Assembly: GCF_020164595.1 (NCBI RefSeq)
Contig: NZ_JAIQZE010000013.1
Location: 1-64,000, forward strand
Length of the DNA stretch: 64,000 bases
From: Psychroflexus longus
Lineage (GTDB): Bacteria > Bacteroidota > Bacteroidia > Flavobacteriales > Flavobacteriaceae
Reading direction: 5' to 3'
This document shows, piece by piece, positions 1-9,658 of this stretch. Every line of letters starts with the position of its first letter. Within the stretch, counting starts at the first letter, position 1. Below the pieces are notes generated by a model. That model saw only the letters and a list, made by a program, of their open reading frames with translations. It was not told the DNA's origin and ran no database searches. A program made the position numbers and the translations under genes.

Positions 1-37
1 TGCACAAGCAAAACAAACTCAAAAGAAAATCGTATAA
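1..37 (+). CDS. C-terminal tail of a gene entering from the left edge (tentative)
   Basis: An open frame enters from position 2 and ends in TAA at 35-37, giving a lysine- and glutamine-rich tail (AQAKQTQKKIV). A perfect hairpin follows seven bases later, which fits the end of a transcription unit. Eleven codons cannot identify a family, and the frame could be chance. Confidence 0.25.
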   Translation, partial: AQAKQTQKKIV

Positions 38-43
38 ATCAAA

Positions 44-75
44 AAACCTTAACGATGCTAGCATCGTTAAGGTTT
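44..75 (-). terminator. Perfect 32-bp palindrome, terminator
   Basis: The arms AAACCTTAACGATGCT and AGCATCGTTAAGGTTT form a perfect palindrome. Reading on the minus strand, the stem is followed by six T residues (41-46 read as A on plus), so termination is strongest leftward. It could also stop rightward transcription from the partial gene at 1-37. Confidence 0.65.
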
Positions 76-400
76 AAATTATAAATTTAATGGCTAATAA
101 TCTGTATCGGTTATTTAGGACGAGACAGATATTGAAAGTGACAACTTTCATAAATTGAATAAATAAAAGGTACAAGCACCTATAGGTACTGGCTTTTCTT
201 GAACAACAAACCTTTATTCATGATCACCGACCAGCGAGAGGTAATCCTGCCATCCCGACTTAACATCAAGCACTTAGTTTCCTAAATGGCTTTTTTATGC
301 CTTAAAATTTAAGAATTAACCCAAATTCATTCGATAATGTGGGGCTTCAAACATTCGAACACTTAAGAAAATAATGTTGATTTTTTATCGATCAATATCT
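76..400. other. 325-base gap without a convincing gene
   Basis: AT-rich spacer between the palindrome and the sugar-amine kinase stop. A short plus-strand open frame (about 163-285, ending in TAA) translates to a fairly protein-like string but has an ATG only for its last 21 codons, so it may be a gene remnant or chance. A small palindrome CTTAAAATTTAAG lies at about 301-313. No tRNA or promoter was seen. Confidence 0.4.
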
Positions 401-1249
401 TTAGTAACAAGCCATAATTTCCTTGGCCCTACTATAATAGTGTCCACCAAAGAGATTGACGTGAGCCAAAATATAATAAAGCTGCCATAAAGGAATTCGT
501 TCTTCAAAGTTATCTTCCAACGGAAAAGACTCCTGATACGCTTTTAACATCCTGTCATCAAAACCTCCAAAGAGCTTCATCATGGCCAGGTCCATTTCGC
601 GGGTAGCATAAGCTACAGCAGGATCTATCAAGCAGGGTTTATTATTTGAAGTAACCAAATAGTTTCCTGACCATAAATCGCCGTGAATCAAGGCTGGCAG
701 CTCATCTGGAATCAATTGCCCGACTTTTTTATAAAAGTCGTCTAAGTTATTAAAGTTAAACCCTCGTGTTTTAGCCATTTCAAATTGAGGCTTTAAACGC
801 TGTTCGATGAAAAATTCAGAAGCAGATGATGTACTCCTGTTATACTGTGGCAAACTTCCGATGTAATTGTCCTCGTCAAATCCAAATTTCTCTCTGGTAT
901 TTTGATGCAAAGTAGCTAACTGGTGTCCAAATAACTCCCAAAATTGACGATCAGCTTTACCCGGTTCTTTATACTCCAATAACAAGTAGGTACTATCTTC
1001 AAAATCACCAAAGCCCAAAATTTGCGGTACATCTATAGATCCTGTATCTCGCAAAGCCATTAATCCTTTAGCTTCCTTCTGAAACATTTCCGGAAAAGCA
1101 TCAGCCCGATTTACCTTGACAACAAATTGATCATCTTTGGTTTTTATATGATAGACCGAATTGATATCTCCCCCACTCAAGCCTTGGGTTGATTTTATTA
1201 TGAAGTCAAAACCTTCTTCTAAATGTGTTTTAAGTTTTACTGAAAGCAT
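401..1249 (-). CDS. Fructosamine/ketosamine kinase family protein
   Basis: The 282-residue product has the aminoglycoside-phosphotransferase-like fold of the fructosamine kinase family (PF03881). Visible motifs are the N-terminal glycine-rich loop LSGGDINSVYHI with the following lysine (VVKVN), the catalytic loop LIHGDLWSGNYLV with its Asp, and the metal-binding LIDPAVAY. Family members phosphorylate protein-bound ketosamines so that the sugar is released (protein deglycation); bacterial members may also act on ribulosamines or small substrates. Length is normal and both ends look complete. It stands alone on the minus strand, and no TAnnTTTG box was found upstream. The exact substrate cannot be read from sequence. 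Confidence 0.85.
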   Translation of the reverse strand: MLSVKLKTHLEEGFDFIIKSTQGLSGGDINSVYHIKTKDDQFVVKVNRADAFPEMFQKEAKGLMALRDTGSIDVPQILGFGDFEDSTYLLLEYKEPGKADRQFWELFGHQLATLHQNTREKFGFDEDNYIGSLPQYNRSTSSASEFFIEQRLKPQFEMAKTRGFNFNNLDDFYKKVGQLIPDELPALIHGDLWSGNYLVTSNNKPCLIDPAVAYATREMDLAMMKLFGGFDDRMLKAYQESFPLEDNFEERIPLWQLYYILAHVNLFGGHYYSRAKEIMACY

Positions 1250-1388
1250 AAAAGAGTTTAATCAATATTGAATTTAATTTGAAAATCATGTTTGTCTACC
1301 TTCTTAAAAAAACAAAATAAAATACTCTTCTTTATTCAAATAATAAGCATCTTTAATTTCAAAATTAACCAATCTAAATTCTTTTATC

Positions 1389-1991
1389 ATGAAACTGCTT
1401 ATTCCTATTTGTATATTATGTTTATCCATCCCCCAATTGTCTTTTTCTCAACAAGATAGTCCTGATCATCTCAATTACGGAGTGAAAGCTGGAAAGAGCT
1501 TTTACAGTTTTTCTGAAGATGCCGTAGAGCCCAGAACTGATCTTTCCTTTTACGCTGGAGGTTTTGTAAGCACTAGCTTTTCTTCGAAACTTAAACTGCA
1601 AACTGAACTATTATTTGAGGCTTATAATTTGAGGGATAATAACTTTTTCAACATTGAAACAAACATTTTACAATTAAGCGTTCCCGTGTTTGTAAAATTT
1701 GAAGCACTTCCCAACCTATTTTTGAATGCTGGTGGATTTGCGGGTTACCGAATAGACGTTAACACTGATGGTGACAACATCATAAATAATAATCTCATAA
1801 AAGACTGGGATGCTGGTTTGCTTACTGGTGCAGACTATCATTTTGATAATGGGCTATTTTTTGAAATTAGATATAATTATGGATTAGTCGATATTCAAAA
1901 TCAACCTCAATCAGACTTAGCTGATCTTATTATTTATGATAGTGAAATCAAAACCAGATCCTTCTTTATAGGTGTGGGCTTTCAATTTTAG
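1389..1991 (+). CDS. Secreted outer-membrane beta-barrel protein (OMP_b-brl_2 type)
   Basis: The 200-residue product has a signal peptide (MKLLIPICILCLSIPQLSFS, cleavage just before QQ) and then alternating aromatic/hydrophobic strands. It starts with the GVKAG entry typical of small Bacteroidota porin-like barrels and ends in an aromatic residue (GVGFQF), the usual C-terminal beta signal for outer-membrane insertion. Eight strands are expected for this size. It is a single gene between two minus-strand genes. Function is unknown; such barrels are usually structural or adhesive rather than true porins. Confidence 0.75.
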   Translation: MKLLIPICILCLSIPQLSFSQQDSPDHLNYGVKAGKSFYSFSEDAVEPRTDLSFYAGGFVSTSFSSKLKLQTELLFEAYNLRDNNFFNIETNILQLSVPVFVKFEALPNLFLNAGGFAGYRIDVNTDGDNIINNNLIKDWDAGLLTGADYHFDNGLFFEIRYNYGLVDIQNQPQSDLADLIIYDSEIKTRSFFIGVGFQF

Positions 1992-2119
1992 ACAGAGCTA
2001 TCTGATCTTCATCATCTCCTTCAGAAATCATCTCACTCCAGACGCTTCATCAATTTAAATATGATTTTAAGCTAGATGTCGTAAAACGTTAAAGTTTGCA
2101 GTATCAAAATCAGAAGAAA

Positions 2120-3088
2120 TTATTTCCTGAATCTATTAGCGAGACGAGAAGCAATGAAACTTATGTACAGGATCTGAAAGGCATGAAAAATCATAAGCGG
2201 GAGAAGGACTAAGCCAACTGACATGGATTCTGGAAAGAGCACTTTGGAAAAGACAGTTCCATGAACCAGTGACTTCTTGGTTCCGCAAAACTGGGCGGTA
2301 ATTTGATCTTCCTTATTAAATTTTAAATTCCGGGAAAGGTAGCCTGTGATAAAGTAAACCACAAAAAATAAAAGGATGGTGGCTATACCAAGAAAAATCA
2401 AATCTCTAGTTTTTACACTGGTAAACACCCCTTCGTCAAAGGATTCTACAAAGCTTTTGTAAATGATCAATAGAATAATTGACTTGTCAAAAAGGGAGAG
2501 TTGCCTGGCATATTTATTTACAAACTTTCCCCAGAACCTTTGCAATAGTAGTCCTAGACCGACGGGGAGTAAAATTTCAAGAAGTAACTTTAAATATATT
2601 CCTTCTAAATCATAACCTACTCCCGACTCCTGAAGGAAGAGACCAATCCACAACGGAGTTAGGACAATCCCGATAAGACCGGATATGCTTGCATTGAAAA
2701 TGGCTGCGGGAATATTGCCTTTGGCGATGGAAACCATCACCACCGATGAGGACACCGTTGATGGCAAAGCCGCCAAAAAGAGAAACGCCAGCCATAAAGT
2801 TTCTGGTTTACCCTGCTCTATGAAAGGGTAAAAACTGATCACAATAGCTGGAAATAAAAGGAATGTAGAAGACTGCACTAAAAGGTGAAGTCGCCAGTTT
2901 TTTAAACCCGAAGAAAGCTGATGTTTGCTCAACTTAAGTCCATAGGAAAAGAAAATTAAGGATATCCCAACACTTACGATGGTATCTAATGGAATAGCAT
3001 TCCCTTCTCTACCTAGCTCTGGAAAAAAATAAGCCAGAACTATTACCACGATAATGGAAACTACAAAAGGATCTAGTTTAATCTTCAT
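2120..3088 (-). CDS. Bile acid:sodium symporter family transporter (SBF-like, YfeH type)
   Basis: The 322-residue protein has about nine to ten hydrophobic segments. It shows the BASS-superfamily pattern of the SBF-like subgroup (PF13593): an N-terminal FSYGLKLS segment, a central ALPSTVSSSVVMVSIAKGN crossover motif, and near the C-terminus QFCGTKKSLVHG. Members of the superfamily move organic anions with sodium; the true substrate of this bacterial subgroup is unknown. The gene is monocistronic, with about 290 bases of gene-free sequence upstream. Length is typical. Confidence 0.85.
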   Translation of the reverse strand: MKIKLDPFVVSIIVVIVLAYFFPELGREGNAIPLDTIVSVGISLIFFSYGLKLSKHQLSSGLKNWRLHLLVQSSTFLLFPAIVISFYPFIEQGKPETLWLAFLFLAALPSTVSSSVVMVSIAKGNIPAAIFNASISGLIGIVLTPLWIGLFLQESGVGYDLEGIYLKLLLEILLPVGLGLLLQRFWGKFVNKYARQLSLFDKSIILLIIYKSFVESFDEGVFTSVKTRDLIFLGIATILLFFVVYFITGYLSRNLKFNKEDQITAQFCGTKKSLVHGTVFSKVLFPESMSVGLVLLPLMIFHAFQILYISFIASRLANRFRK

Positions 3089-3379
3089 CGCATGGAGTTG
3101 GAATCTTGAAAGTTATCTGATGCATTTATCTATTCACTTTTTTCAATAATACTCATTTCCTTTCAGTTATGCTAAAAGAATGTTTTTGTGGTAAAGTTCT
3201 TGTAAAATTTAGATATTTATAAACCCTTAAAAAAATCATCCCGCTCAAGATGCTGCATGAATCCATCTGAAACATTAAGCTTGATGTCGATATGCATTAA
3301 GCTAGTTCTGCTCAAATTCAGAAAAAGATTATTTAATAATCAAAAGTCAATAAATAAAATCGCAATTGAATACGAAAAT
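3089..3379. other. 291-base spacer
   Basis: AT-rich gap with no supported gene. The 16-mer at 3352-3367 (AAATAAAATCGCAATT) recurs at 10612-10627 upstream of lspA. With this base composition the match may be chance. Confidence 0.4.
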
Positions 3380-3811
3380 TCATTTCCGATGCCATTTGCT
3401 GGAAAATAACTTAATCGCTGCTTGTACAAAAGCAGTCATGAAAATCATTACTAAAGCATTACGCATTGACGTAAAATTTGCTCCTGTCTTAAAGGAACTT
3501 CCTAACGACCAAAACTGCTCTTCTTCGCCAAGGCTAAGGTAATGTCTAAAAAATATAAAAGCTAAAATGACGAGCAGGTAATCCAAAACGAAAATGATGT
3601 ACTTCTTTTGTGTCCACTGGTAGTAAGTAGCAGATGAAGTGACGATGACCCAACCTATCCATATACTTATGTGATAGTTTCTTAGGGAGAGCCTAACTTG
3701 GTCGGAAGATTTTATTTCTGAAAAGGCATTTTCCAGTTTTAAAAGATAGACTATGATGATAGCACACCCAATAGCAACAAAACTCCAACTTACTATTTTT
3801 TTAATAGACAT
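3380..3811 (-). CDS. Small integral membrane protein, unknown function
   Basis: The product has four predicted membrane segments separated by short charged loops and ends in a basic tail (SSKWHRK). Two starts are possible. GTG at 3877 would add 22 non-membrane residues; ATG at 3811 gives MSIKKIVSW, a typical inside-positive start before the first membrane helix, and was preferred. No domain family was recognised. The gene lies alone between the symporter and the operon at 4006-10392. Confidence 0.55.
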   Translation of the reverse strand: MSIKKIVSWSFVAIGCAIIIVYLLKLENAFSEIKSSDQVRLSLRNYHISIWIGWVIVTSSATYYQWTQKKYIIFVLDYLLVILAFIFFRHYLSLGEEEQFWSLGSSFKTGANFTSMRNALVMIFMTAFVQAAIKLFSSKWHRK

Positions 3812-4005
3812 GCCGATTTCGATTTTTGTTCCATAAATATTGATAATGGCCTGGTTTAAACCCTCACTAATTTCCACTAGATAAATCCAATATTAAAGGA
3901 TTAAGTAGTTTCACAACCTATAGTTAATTTCGTGTTTTCTTATTCAAAAAAACTAAAATATAATTTTACAACTGAATACTAGACCTATTATTTAAATTAC
4001 AAAAA

Positions 4006-5715
4006 TTAGTCTACACTAAAGACTTTGCGAATTGAAACGGGCTTCCCATTTATAGTGAATCCTTCCAGTTCAATTTCAAATTCCCCGCTCAAATCTGAAG
4101 TGAAAAAATTGAGTGATTTGTTCCTGTCAATATCCACATAGGGATTCCACCAGAGTTGATATCTATAGTCGGGAATGCGGTCTAAATCTTCATTTTTATA
4201 GTTAGGACTATAATACTGCTTTGGGTTTTGTGGTGTAATATGTTTAGTCGATTTCATATACGTATCTCTAAATTCTACGGGGAAATCCGCTTCTTTAGTT
4301 TCAACCGCAACTACACCTTGAAATGTTTGTGGACCAAAAAAAGTCTTCCTTGTGAGAAGTCCGATACTCTGAATTCGTTCTGCTCCAAAAGATATCAATT
4401 TACTATGATCCTGCACCACTACTCCATCAACAATGAGTAATGCTGGTAATGTGAATTGGCCATTGAAATTTTTGTTTCTAACGAATATGCTGTAGGTACC
4501 GTCTTTATTTTTTTCTACTCGTCCGGATTTTATTATTTCCACAAAAGTTTCATCAACTCCCTTGAATCTTGTGTAGTCGTCCAAATTGTATATAGTTAAT
4601 TCGTTATTGAAGAAATAAGATACATCTGCAGGAATTAAATTTTGATCAGCCTTAGTCGCTGAAAACGCATTTTCGATTTGATTATTTATGCTTTTTTCTA
4701 AAATAGAATCTTTAAGGTTGATTTGGACTTTAGGTCGCTTAACAAAATCCAATTTTGAATAATCTAGACTTTTATCTTTATAAAGCTCCACAGAAAAATC
4801 ATCCTCGGTATAGCCAGAAAGTTGAAACAAGATTTCGTCAATTGTTGTACTTTCATTTATGGTAAAGTTGAATTCACCAGTGTCATCTACAGAAACGAAA
4901 TTTACTTGATTTTGTTCACCAGGAAGGGATATGATCAAATTGCTACTTTGAATAGTTTGATTATTTGCTCCACTAATTTTACCCTTGAAAAATGAGCCTC
5001 TTACTTCTGGTAATATGAAATTACCAGAAAAACTCCAGGCATTTTTGTTATAGATTTCATAGAAATTTATGCTTTTCACACGCTTAGGTTTATCAAAACC
5101 ATCTATTTTTCTAACAGAAATTGAAAAATCACCTCTTACTTCTTTTAAATTGTCAACAGACAAGACGACTTCTTCTCGTTTTAAAAATGAATTTTTATTC
5201 AGACTTAAACTGAATTCATTTGAAGTTTGAGGTTTGATCTCTTCTTTTACAGTTTCAATTGTATCCTTAATAAGGATGTCTTTATTTGATTCTTGGTATG
5301 GGTTTAAAATATGAATATCTTGTTCAAAATAATAGTCTTCAGCATTCAGCATCCAAGACGTATATCCAAGAATCTTATAAGCTCCAGAGGGCAGGTTGGA
5401 AGGAATAAAGAAATCTGAATAAGCCTGACCGTTTTCTAAATTTAATTTGTGTTTAAAGACTTCCTCTTGATTTGAATCTACTAAAACTACCCATCCAATT
5501 TTACTGAGCATGCTCAGCTTTTGAGAGTCAGCATTCACACAATAAAATTTGTAAAGCAATTTTTCTCCACTCAGTAGTAAACTACTATTTACGTGAAGGT
5601 ACACCTGTTCTTTAGGAATCTCATTTTGTAAAAATTCTTTATCGGTGGTCTGGGATTGTAATGAATTCACAAATCCAAGCCAGGTAATAAAAATTAAGAT
5701 TATACTTTTTATCAT
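4006..5715 (-). CDS. Secreted MG2-like protein with C-terminal TonB-plug-like domain
   Basis: The 569-residue product has a signal peptide (MIKSIILIFITWLGFVNSLQS). Its N-terminal half resembles the MG2 domain of alpha-2-macroglobulin-like proteins (EQVYLHVNSSLLLSGEKLLYK, later LPSGAYKILGYTSWM). Near residues 430-480 it has a plug-like segment (LLIVDGVVVQDHSKL, then FFGPQTFQGVVAVETK) resembling a TonB receptor plug without a barrel. It is the last gene of a four-gene minus-strand operon, 15 bases after the DUF4249 gene. The architecture recurs beside TonB-dependent receptors in Bacteroidota; the function is unknown. At 569 residues it looks shorter than the roughly 800-residue relatives I would expect. 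Confidence 0.6.
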   Translation of the reverse strand: MIKSIILIFITWLGFVNSLQSQTTDKEFLQNEIPKEQVYLHVNSSLLLSGEKLLYKFYCVNADSQKLSMLSKIGWVVLVDSNQEEVFKHKLNLENGQAYSDFFIPSNLPSGAYKILGYTSWMLNAEDYYFEQDIHILNPYQESNKDILIKDTIETVKEEIKPQTSNEFSLSLNKNSFLKREEVVLSVDNLKEVRGDFSISVRKIDGFDKPKRVKSINFYEIYNKNAWSFSGNFILPEVRGSFFKGKISGANNQTIQSSNLIISLPGEQNQVNFVSVDDTGEFNFTINESTTIDEILFQLSGYTEDDFSVELYKDKSLDYSKLDFVKRPKVQINLKDSILEKSINNQIENAFSATKADQNLIPADVSYFFNNELTIYNLDDYTRFKGVDETFVEIIKSGRVEKNKDGTYSIFVRNKNFNGQFTLPALLIVDGVVVQDHSKLISFGAERIQSIGLLTRKTFFGPQTFQGVVAVETKEADFPVEFRDTYMKSTKHITPQNPKQYYSPNYKNEDLDRIPDYRYQLWWNPYVDIDRNKSLNFFTSDLSGEFEIELEGFTINGKPVSIRKVFSVD

Positions 5716-5730
5716 TAGTCTAATTTGTGA

Positions 5731-6891
5731 TTAATCTTCCCAAAATTCAGGTTTTTCGTTCGTCCCAAATACTGTACAATCCACACATCGCCTTTGAACT
5801 ACTGAAAATATGCCGCCTGGTGAGGTAGATGACCATCTTATTTGATTTTGCTGTATTTGTATTCTCAAAGCAGGAATACTAAGAGTTACTTCAGCACAAT
5901 TAGCATCAGCAACAAATTTTGGTCTTGTACTTCCTTGAGGGAAAAAATCTTCATAATCAAAATAAAGTCGTTTGGTCGACACGGTCGAAACATCAAAATA
6001 TCCAATGATTTTTTCATCTCGATTATTGATATTTGAAATATTACCCGCAAAAAACCCCGGTTGAGTTTGAGAAAAAAGGTTACCTGAGCCGGAAAGCTCT
6101 TTGAGTATTTCAAGGTATGCATAGGCTCCCTGACTAATAACAAATTGCCTTACCAGTATGCTATACCTATTGGAAAGTTTGGGATCATTTGAGTTAACAA
6201 ATGTGATAAATAAATCTTTTACACTGTTTTCTGAAAGTGTATTGGTATTGGCAATTATTATGTTTTGAGATTCATCAGTCCGGTAGCAGGTATATTCTTC
6301 CTTTTGTTTTGGAACCTCAACAACTTCACCATCTTCTATAATAAGGTCATTAACTTTGAGCAAATTTGAATTAAATTTAAATGTTTCAGTATACTCATAT
6401 CTATAAAAATTAGAAGATCCGGCGACGATTTCATTGTTCAAGGTGATAGCAATCCCATTTTCTCCATTTAAATCAATGCGAGAGGCCTCTAATTGATCTA
6501 TATTACTAGTATCTGGCAGCTGCATAGATTCAGATTCATACTCCTGCCCATTTACTGAAATCCTAAGTTGATAGCCAACCTCTGGTTCAGCAGCAAAAGT
6601 ATCTCTTGAGATGTAGATGCCCGGATCTGTTTCTTCAAAAACGTATTCATTATTGCCTACGACTCTAACTTCAGCTCCAGATAAAGGATTTGGGCCAGTT
6701 GTATCAACGGCGTAAGTTTCAGATAACTTGATTTGATGTTGTTTTAGCTCGTTGGTTATTGTGCCTTCTATAACAATAGCTTCCTCAAAGCCTTCAGTTT
6801 CCAATGGGATTTCTTCAACACAGGAAACTAGAATTGCTATCAAAGCAATTAGCAAAAATGATCGTTTTTGTTTTATATTTAAGTTCATCAC
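5731..6891 (-). CDS. DUF4249 family lipoprotein
   Basis: The 386-residue product has a lipoprotein signal ending in LVSC (Cys24). It then follows the DUF4249 pattern: an early IVIEGTITNE strand, the SGAEVRV and YISRDTFAAEPEVGYQLRI segments typical of the N-terminal beta-sandwich, and a Cys-containing C-terminus (RRCVDCTVFG). DUF4249 proteins are surface or periplasmic lipoproteins encoded beside TonB-dependent receptors and are presumed accessory binding partners. It starts 13 bases after the receptor gene and precedes the MG2/plug-like gene. The ligand is unknown. Confidence 0.8.
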   Translation of the reverse strand: MMNLNIKQKRSFLLIALIAILVSCVEEIPLETEGFEEAIVIEGTITNELKQHQIKLSETYAVDTTGPNPLSGAEVRVVGNNEYVFEETDPGIYISRDTFAAEPEVGYQLRISVNGQEYESESMQLPDTSNIDQLEASRIDLNGENGIAITLNNEIVAGSSNFYRYEYTETFKFNSNLLKVNDLIIEDGEVVEVPKQKEEYTCYRTDESQNIIIANTNTLSENSVKDLFITFVNSNDPKLSNRYSILVRQFVISQGAYAYLEILKELSGSGNLFSQTQPGFFAGNISNINNRDEKIIGYFDVSTVSTKRLYFDYEDFFPQGSTRPKFVADANCAEVTLSIPALRIQIQQNQIRWSSTSPGGIFSVVQRRCVDCTVFGTNEKPEFWED

Positions 6892-6904
6892 CTTCTTTGG
6901 TCGT

Positions 6905-9658
6905 TTAAAATCTAAAATTATAGGTTATTGTAGGAATTGGAATAGCAAAAATAGAGCTTTGAAGAGCTTTTACCTCTCCATTATCAGTTACAAAAAATAC
7001 AGAGTAGGGGTTATTTCTACCCAAAACGTTATAAACTGAAATATTCCAAAAGCTATGTGCAAATTTCTCAATTTTATGGTTTCCTTCAACATTAAAGCTT
7101 AGGTCCAATCTGTAATAATCGGGGATTCTAAATTGGTTTCTATCGCTGTAAACTACATATTCAGAGTTATTGAAACTATACTTTCCTATAGGATAAGTTA
7201 TTGGTCTCCCCGTTTGATAAACAAGATTAGCTGAAAAACTGAAGCGTTGTGTCAATTTATAATTCATCACAGCGCTAAAATCGTGAGGTTTATCAAAATT
7301 AGTAGGGAAAAAATCACCATTATTTACTCTTTCTTCTTGAAAATCACCGTCTAATTTTACAAATGATCTGGAATAGGTGTAGCCTAAATATCCGTTAAGT
7401 GCTCCCTTCTTTTTTCTAAGTAGTAATTCTACTCCATAAGCTTTTCCATCCCCTTGCAAAACTTCAGTTTCAATGTTGTCATTTAAAAATAAATCGGCGC
7501 CAACTTTGTAATCTAACAGATTGTCTGCTGTTTTGTAGTAACCTTCAAGACTTAGCTCATAAATGTTGTTATCAAAATTTTTGAAAAAACCAAGAGCATA
7601 TTGATTCGCTCTTTGTGGTTTTATAAAAGAATCCGATAACTTATAAGTGTCCGTAGGGGCCGCTGTGGTATTATTGGATAGAGTGTGAATGTATTGATAG
7701 GTATTATTGTAACTCAGTTTTGTTGAAAAATTGGGCGTAAGAAAATATCTCCCAGAAACTCTAACTTCTGGACCACTGTAAGTTTTTATAGCCTCGCCAC
7801 TATCAAAACTTTCTATTCCAATGTTGGTGGTTTCATTTCTAGGTAAACCTTCTTGATAAGTGTTTATTTCAGCTGGTCCAAAAGCTGTGAAAAACGAATA
7901 CCTCAACCCGGCATTTATTAAAAGCTTATCATTTACCTCAAAACTGTCTTCAATATAAACAGCAGTCTCTATCGCACGTTCCTTGGGAATACTAAGTTCT
8001 TCGATTAATGATTCTGAATTCCCTGGGCGCACTTCTCCTGGTGACACATTATAGTATTTTGAATTTATACCGTAATTCAGCGTATGTTTCTTATTATGAA
8101 AATATTTCATTTTCAACTTCACTTCAGACTCATTGATAGTATAACCAGAGTCAAAGTTATTATCGAAGTCACTTTCGAAATCTAAATTAAAATCATAATT
8201 AGAATTGGTTGCTACCAATTCTCCACGATGTTTTTCGTTAAACACTTTACTGTAAGATACAGCAAGCATTCTATTGGTATAGCTGAATAATGAATCTGAT
8301 GTTACACTGAAAACGTCACTACTATAATATCCACTTACATTTAACTCATCCTGATTGTCGAATTCATGACTGTATTTTCCGACAAAATCATAGAATGAAG
8401 CTTGGCTATCTTTTAAGGATTCATCGTCTAAAAGGTTTAATATCCAGTCTGAGTAAGTGGCACGACCACCCACAATCAAACTCGATTTACCTTCAACAAT
8501 GGGTATTTCAAGACTTACATTTCCAGTCACAGGTCCTAAAGAAACCTCTCCGGTAAATTTTTCTTTATTTGCTTTTTTGGTATTCAAATCGAAAACAGAA
8601 GATAATCTTCCTCCATAAGCAGCAGGGATACTCCCTTTGTAAATACTAACATTACCTGTAGTAAAGGGATTTAATCCTGAAAATATTCCAAAGAAATGCG
8701 TAGGATTATAAATTACTCCTTCATCCAATAAAATTAAATTCTGGTCGGTTTTACCACCTCTTACATTATAGCCACTTGCCGCTTCACCTGCCGTGGTAAT
8801 CCCGGGTAAAGTGGTAGCAACTTTTAGGATATCCCGTTCACCGAGAACCAGAGGAATCGTTTTGATTTCTGAAACGTTTATTTTTTCTACTCCGGTTAAT
8901 GCAGACTTTACATTATCCCTTGCATTGGCTTCTATTAAAACTTCTCCTAATTCTTCAAAGTTTTTTTCTATTTCAAAGTTTAAAACACCATCGCTGTAAA
9001 CCACCAGACGCTTTTTCATATTATTTACACCAAGAGCCTGCATCTCAATTAAATTTACTCCTTTTGGTAAATTTATACTGTAATTTCCGTCAATGTCGGT
9101 AACTGTTCCGGTATTTTGATTTGGTAACAAGATGTTCAATCCAGAAATCGGCTCTCCCTGTTTTGAAAATACTCTGCCTTCAATCTGATAGCTGTTTTGC
9201 TTGGACTGCCTGTTTTCTTTCCCGATAAGAATAGTCTCAACAGTATTCGATTTTTCTGAACTATTCACATAAAAAATAGGATTAGGTGTCTGAGTATCTT
9301 CTTCTGCAAGCAGTGTCTCGTCTTCAATCTTTAAAAAATCATCAGAAAGTCTATCGTAAATTATGCTCCCTTGAGTAAGAATGATACGTTGATCCTTAAT
9401 AAAATAATTCAAGTTTGTATCCTTAAAAACATCTCTCAATATTTCATCAAGACTGACTTGTGAATATTCTCCAGATAGCTTTTCAAAATCAAACCATTTC
9501 TCATCAAAGAAAAATCGATAGTCAGTTTGCTCTTCAATCTCTATAATGACATCGAGTAAATTTTTATTTTCAAAACTTAAAGATATTTTGGAATCTGAGG
9601 TTTGGGCATTAGCACAAGGGAAATAGATTAAAAGTAAAAGAAATAAATATTTTCTCAT
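6905..9658 (-). CDS. TonB-dependent receptor with N-terminal STN domain
   Basis: The 917-residue outer-membrane receptor has a signal peptide and then an STN domain at about residues 25-100 (LLDVIIEIEEQTDYRFFFDE), as in FecA- and SusC-like transducers. A carboxypeptidase-regulatory fold follows (IEGRVFSKQGEPISGLNILL), then a plug at about 250-360 (LPGITTAGEAASGYNVRGG, IYKGSIPAAYGGRLSSV), and a 22-strand-type barrel ending in TITYNFRF. STN domains normally contact a FecR-type anti-sigma factor, but no sigma/anti-sigma pair lies in this operon. The ATG overlaps the upstream gene by four bases (9655-9658), so translation is probably coupled. Substrate unknown. Confidence 0.9.
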   Translation of the reverse strand: MRKYLFLLLLIYFPCANAQTSDSKISLSFENKNLLDVIIEIEEQTDYRFFFDEKWFDFEKLSGEYSQVSLDEILRDVFKDTNLNYFIKDQRIILTQGSIIYDRLSDDFLKIEDETLLAEEDTQTPNPIFYVNSSEKSNTVETILIGKENRQSKQNSYQIEGRVFSKQGEPISGLNILLPNQNTGTVTDIDGNYSINLPKGVNLIEMQALGVNNMKKRLVVYSDGVLNFEIEKNFEELGEVLIEANARDNVKSALTGVEKINVSEIKTIPLVLGERDILKVATTLPGITTAGEAASGYNVRGGKTDQNLILLDEGVIYNPTHFFGIFSGLNPFTTGNVSIYKGSIPAAYGGRLSSVFDLNTKKANKEKFTGEVSLGPVTGNVSLEIPIVEGKSSLIVGGRATYSDWILNLLDDESLKDSQASFYDFVGKYSHEFDNQDELNVSGYYSSDVFSVTSDSLFSYTNRMLAVSYSKVFNEKHRGELVATNSNYDFNLDFESDFDNNFDSGYTINESEVKLKMKYFHNKKHTLNYGINSKYYNVSPGEVRPGNSESLIEELSIPKERAIETAVYIEDSFEVNDKLLINAGLRYSFFTAFGPAEINTYQEGLPRNETTNIGIESFDSGEAIKTYSGPEVRVSGRYFLTPNFSTKLSYNNTYQYIHTLSNNTTAAPTDTYKLSDSFIKPQRANQYALGFFKNFDNNIYELSLEGYYKTADNLLDYKVGADLFLNDNIETEVLQGDGKAYGVELLLRKKKGALNGYLGYTYSRSFVKLDGDFQEERVNNGDFFPTNFDKPHDFSAVMNYKLTQRFSFSANLVYQTGRPITYPIGKYSFNNSEYVVYSDRNQFRIPDYYRLDLSFNVEGNHKIEKFAHSFWNISVYNVLGRNNPYSVFFVTDNGEVKALQSSIFAIPIPTITYNFRF

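Noticed and set aside
163-285. Short protein-like frame near the left edge
   Set aside because: Only its last 21 codons follow an ATG and no homologue was recognised.
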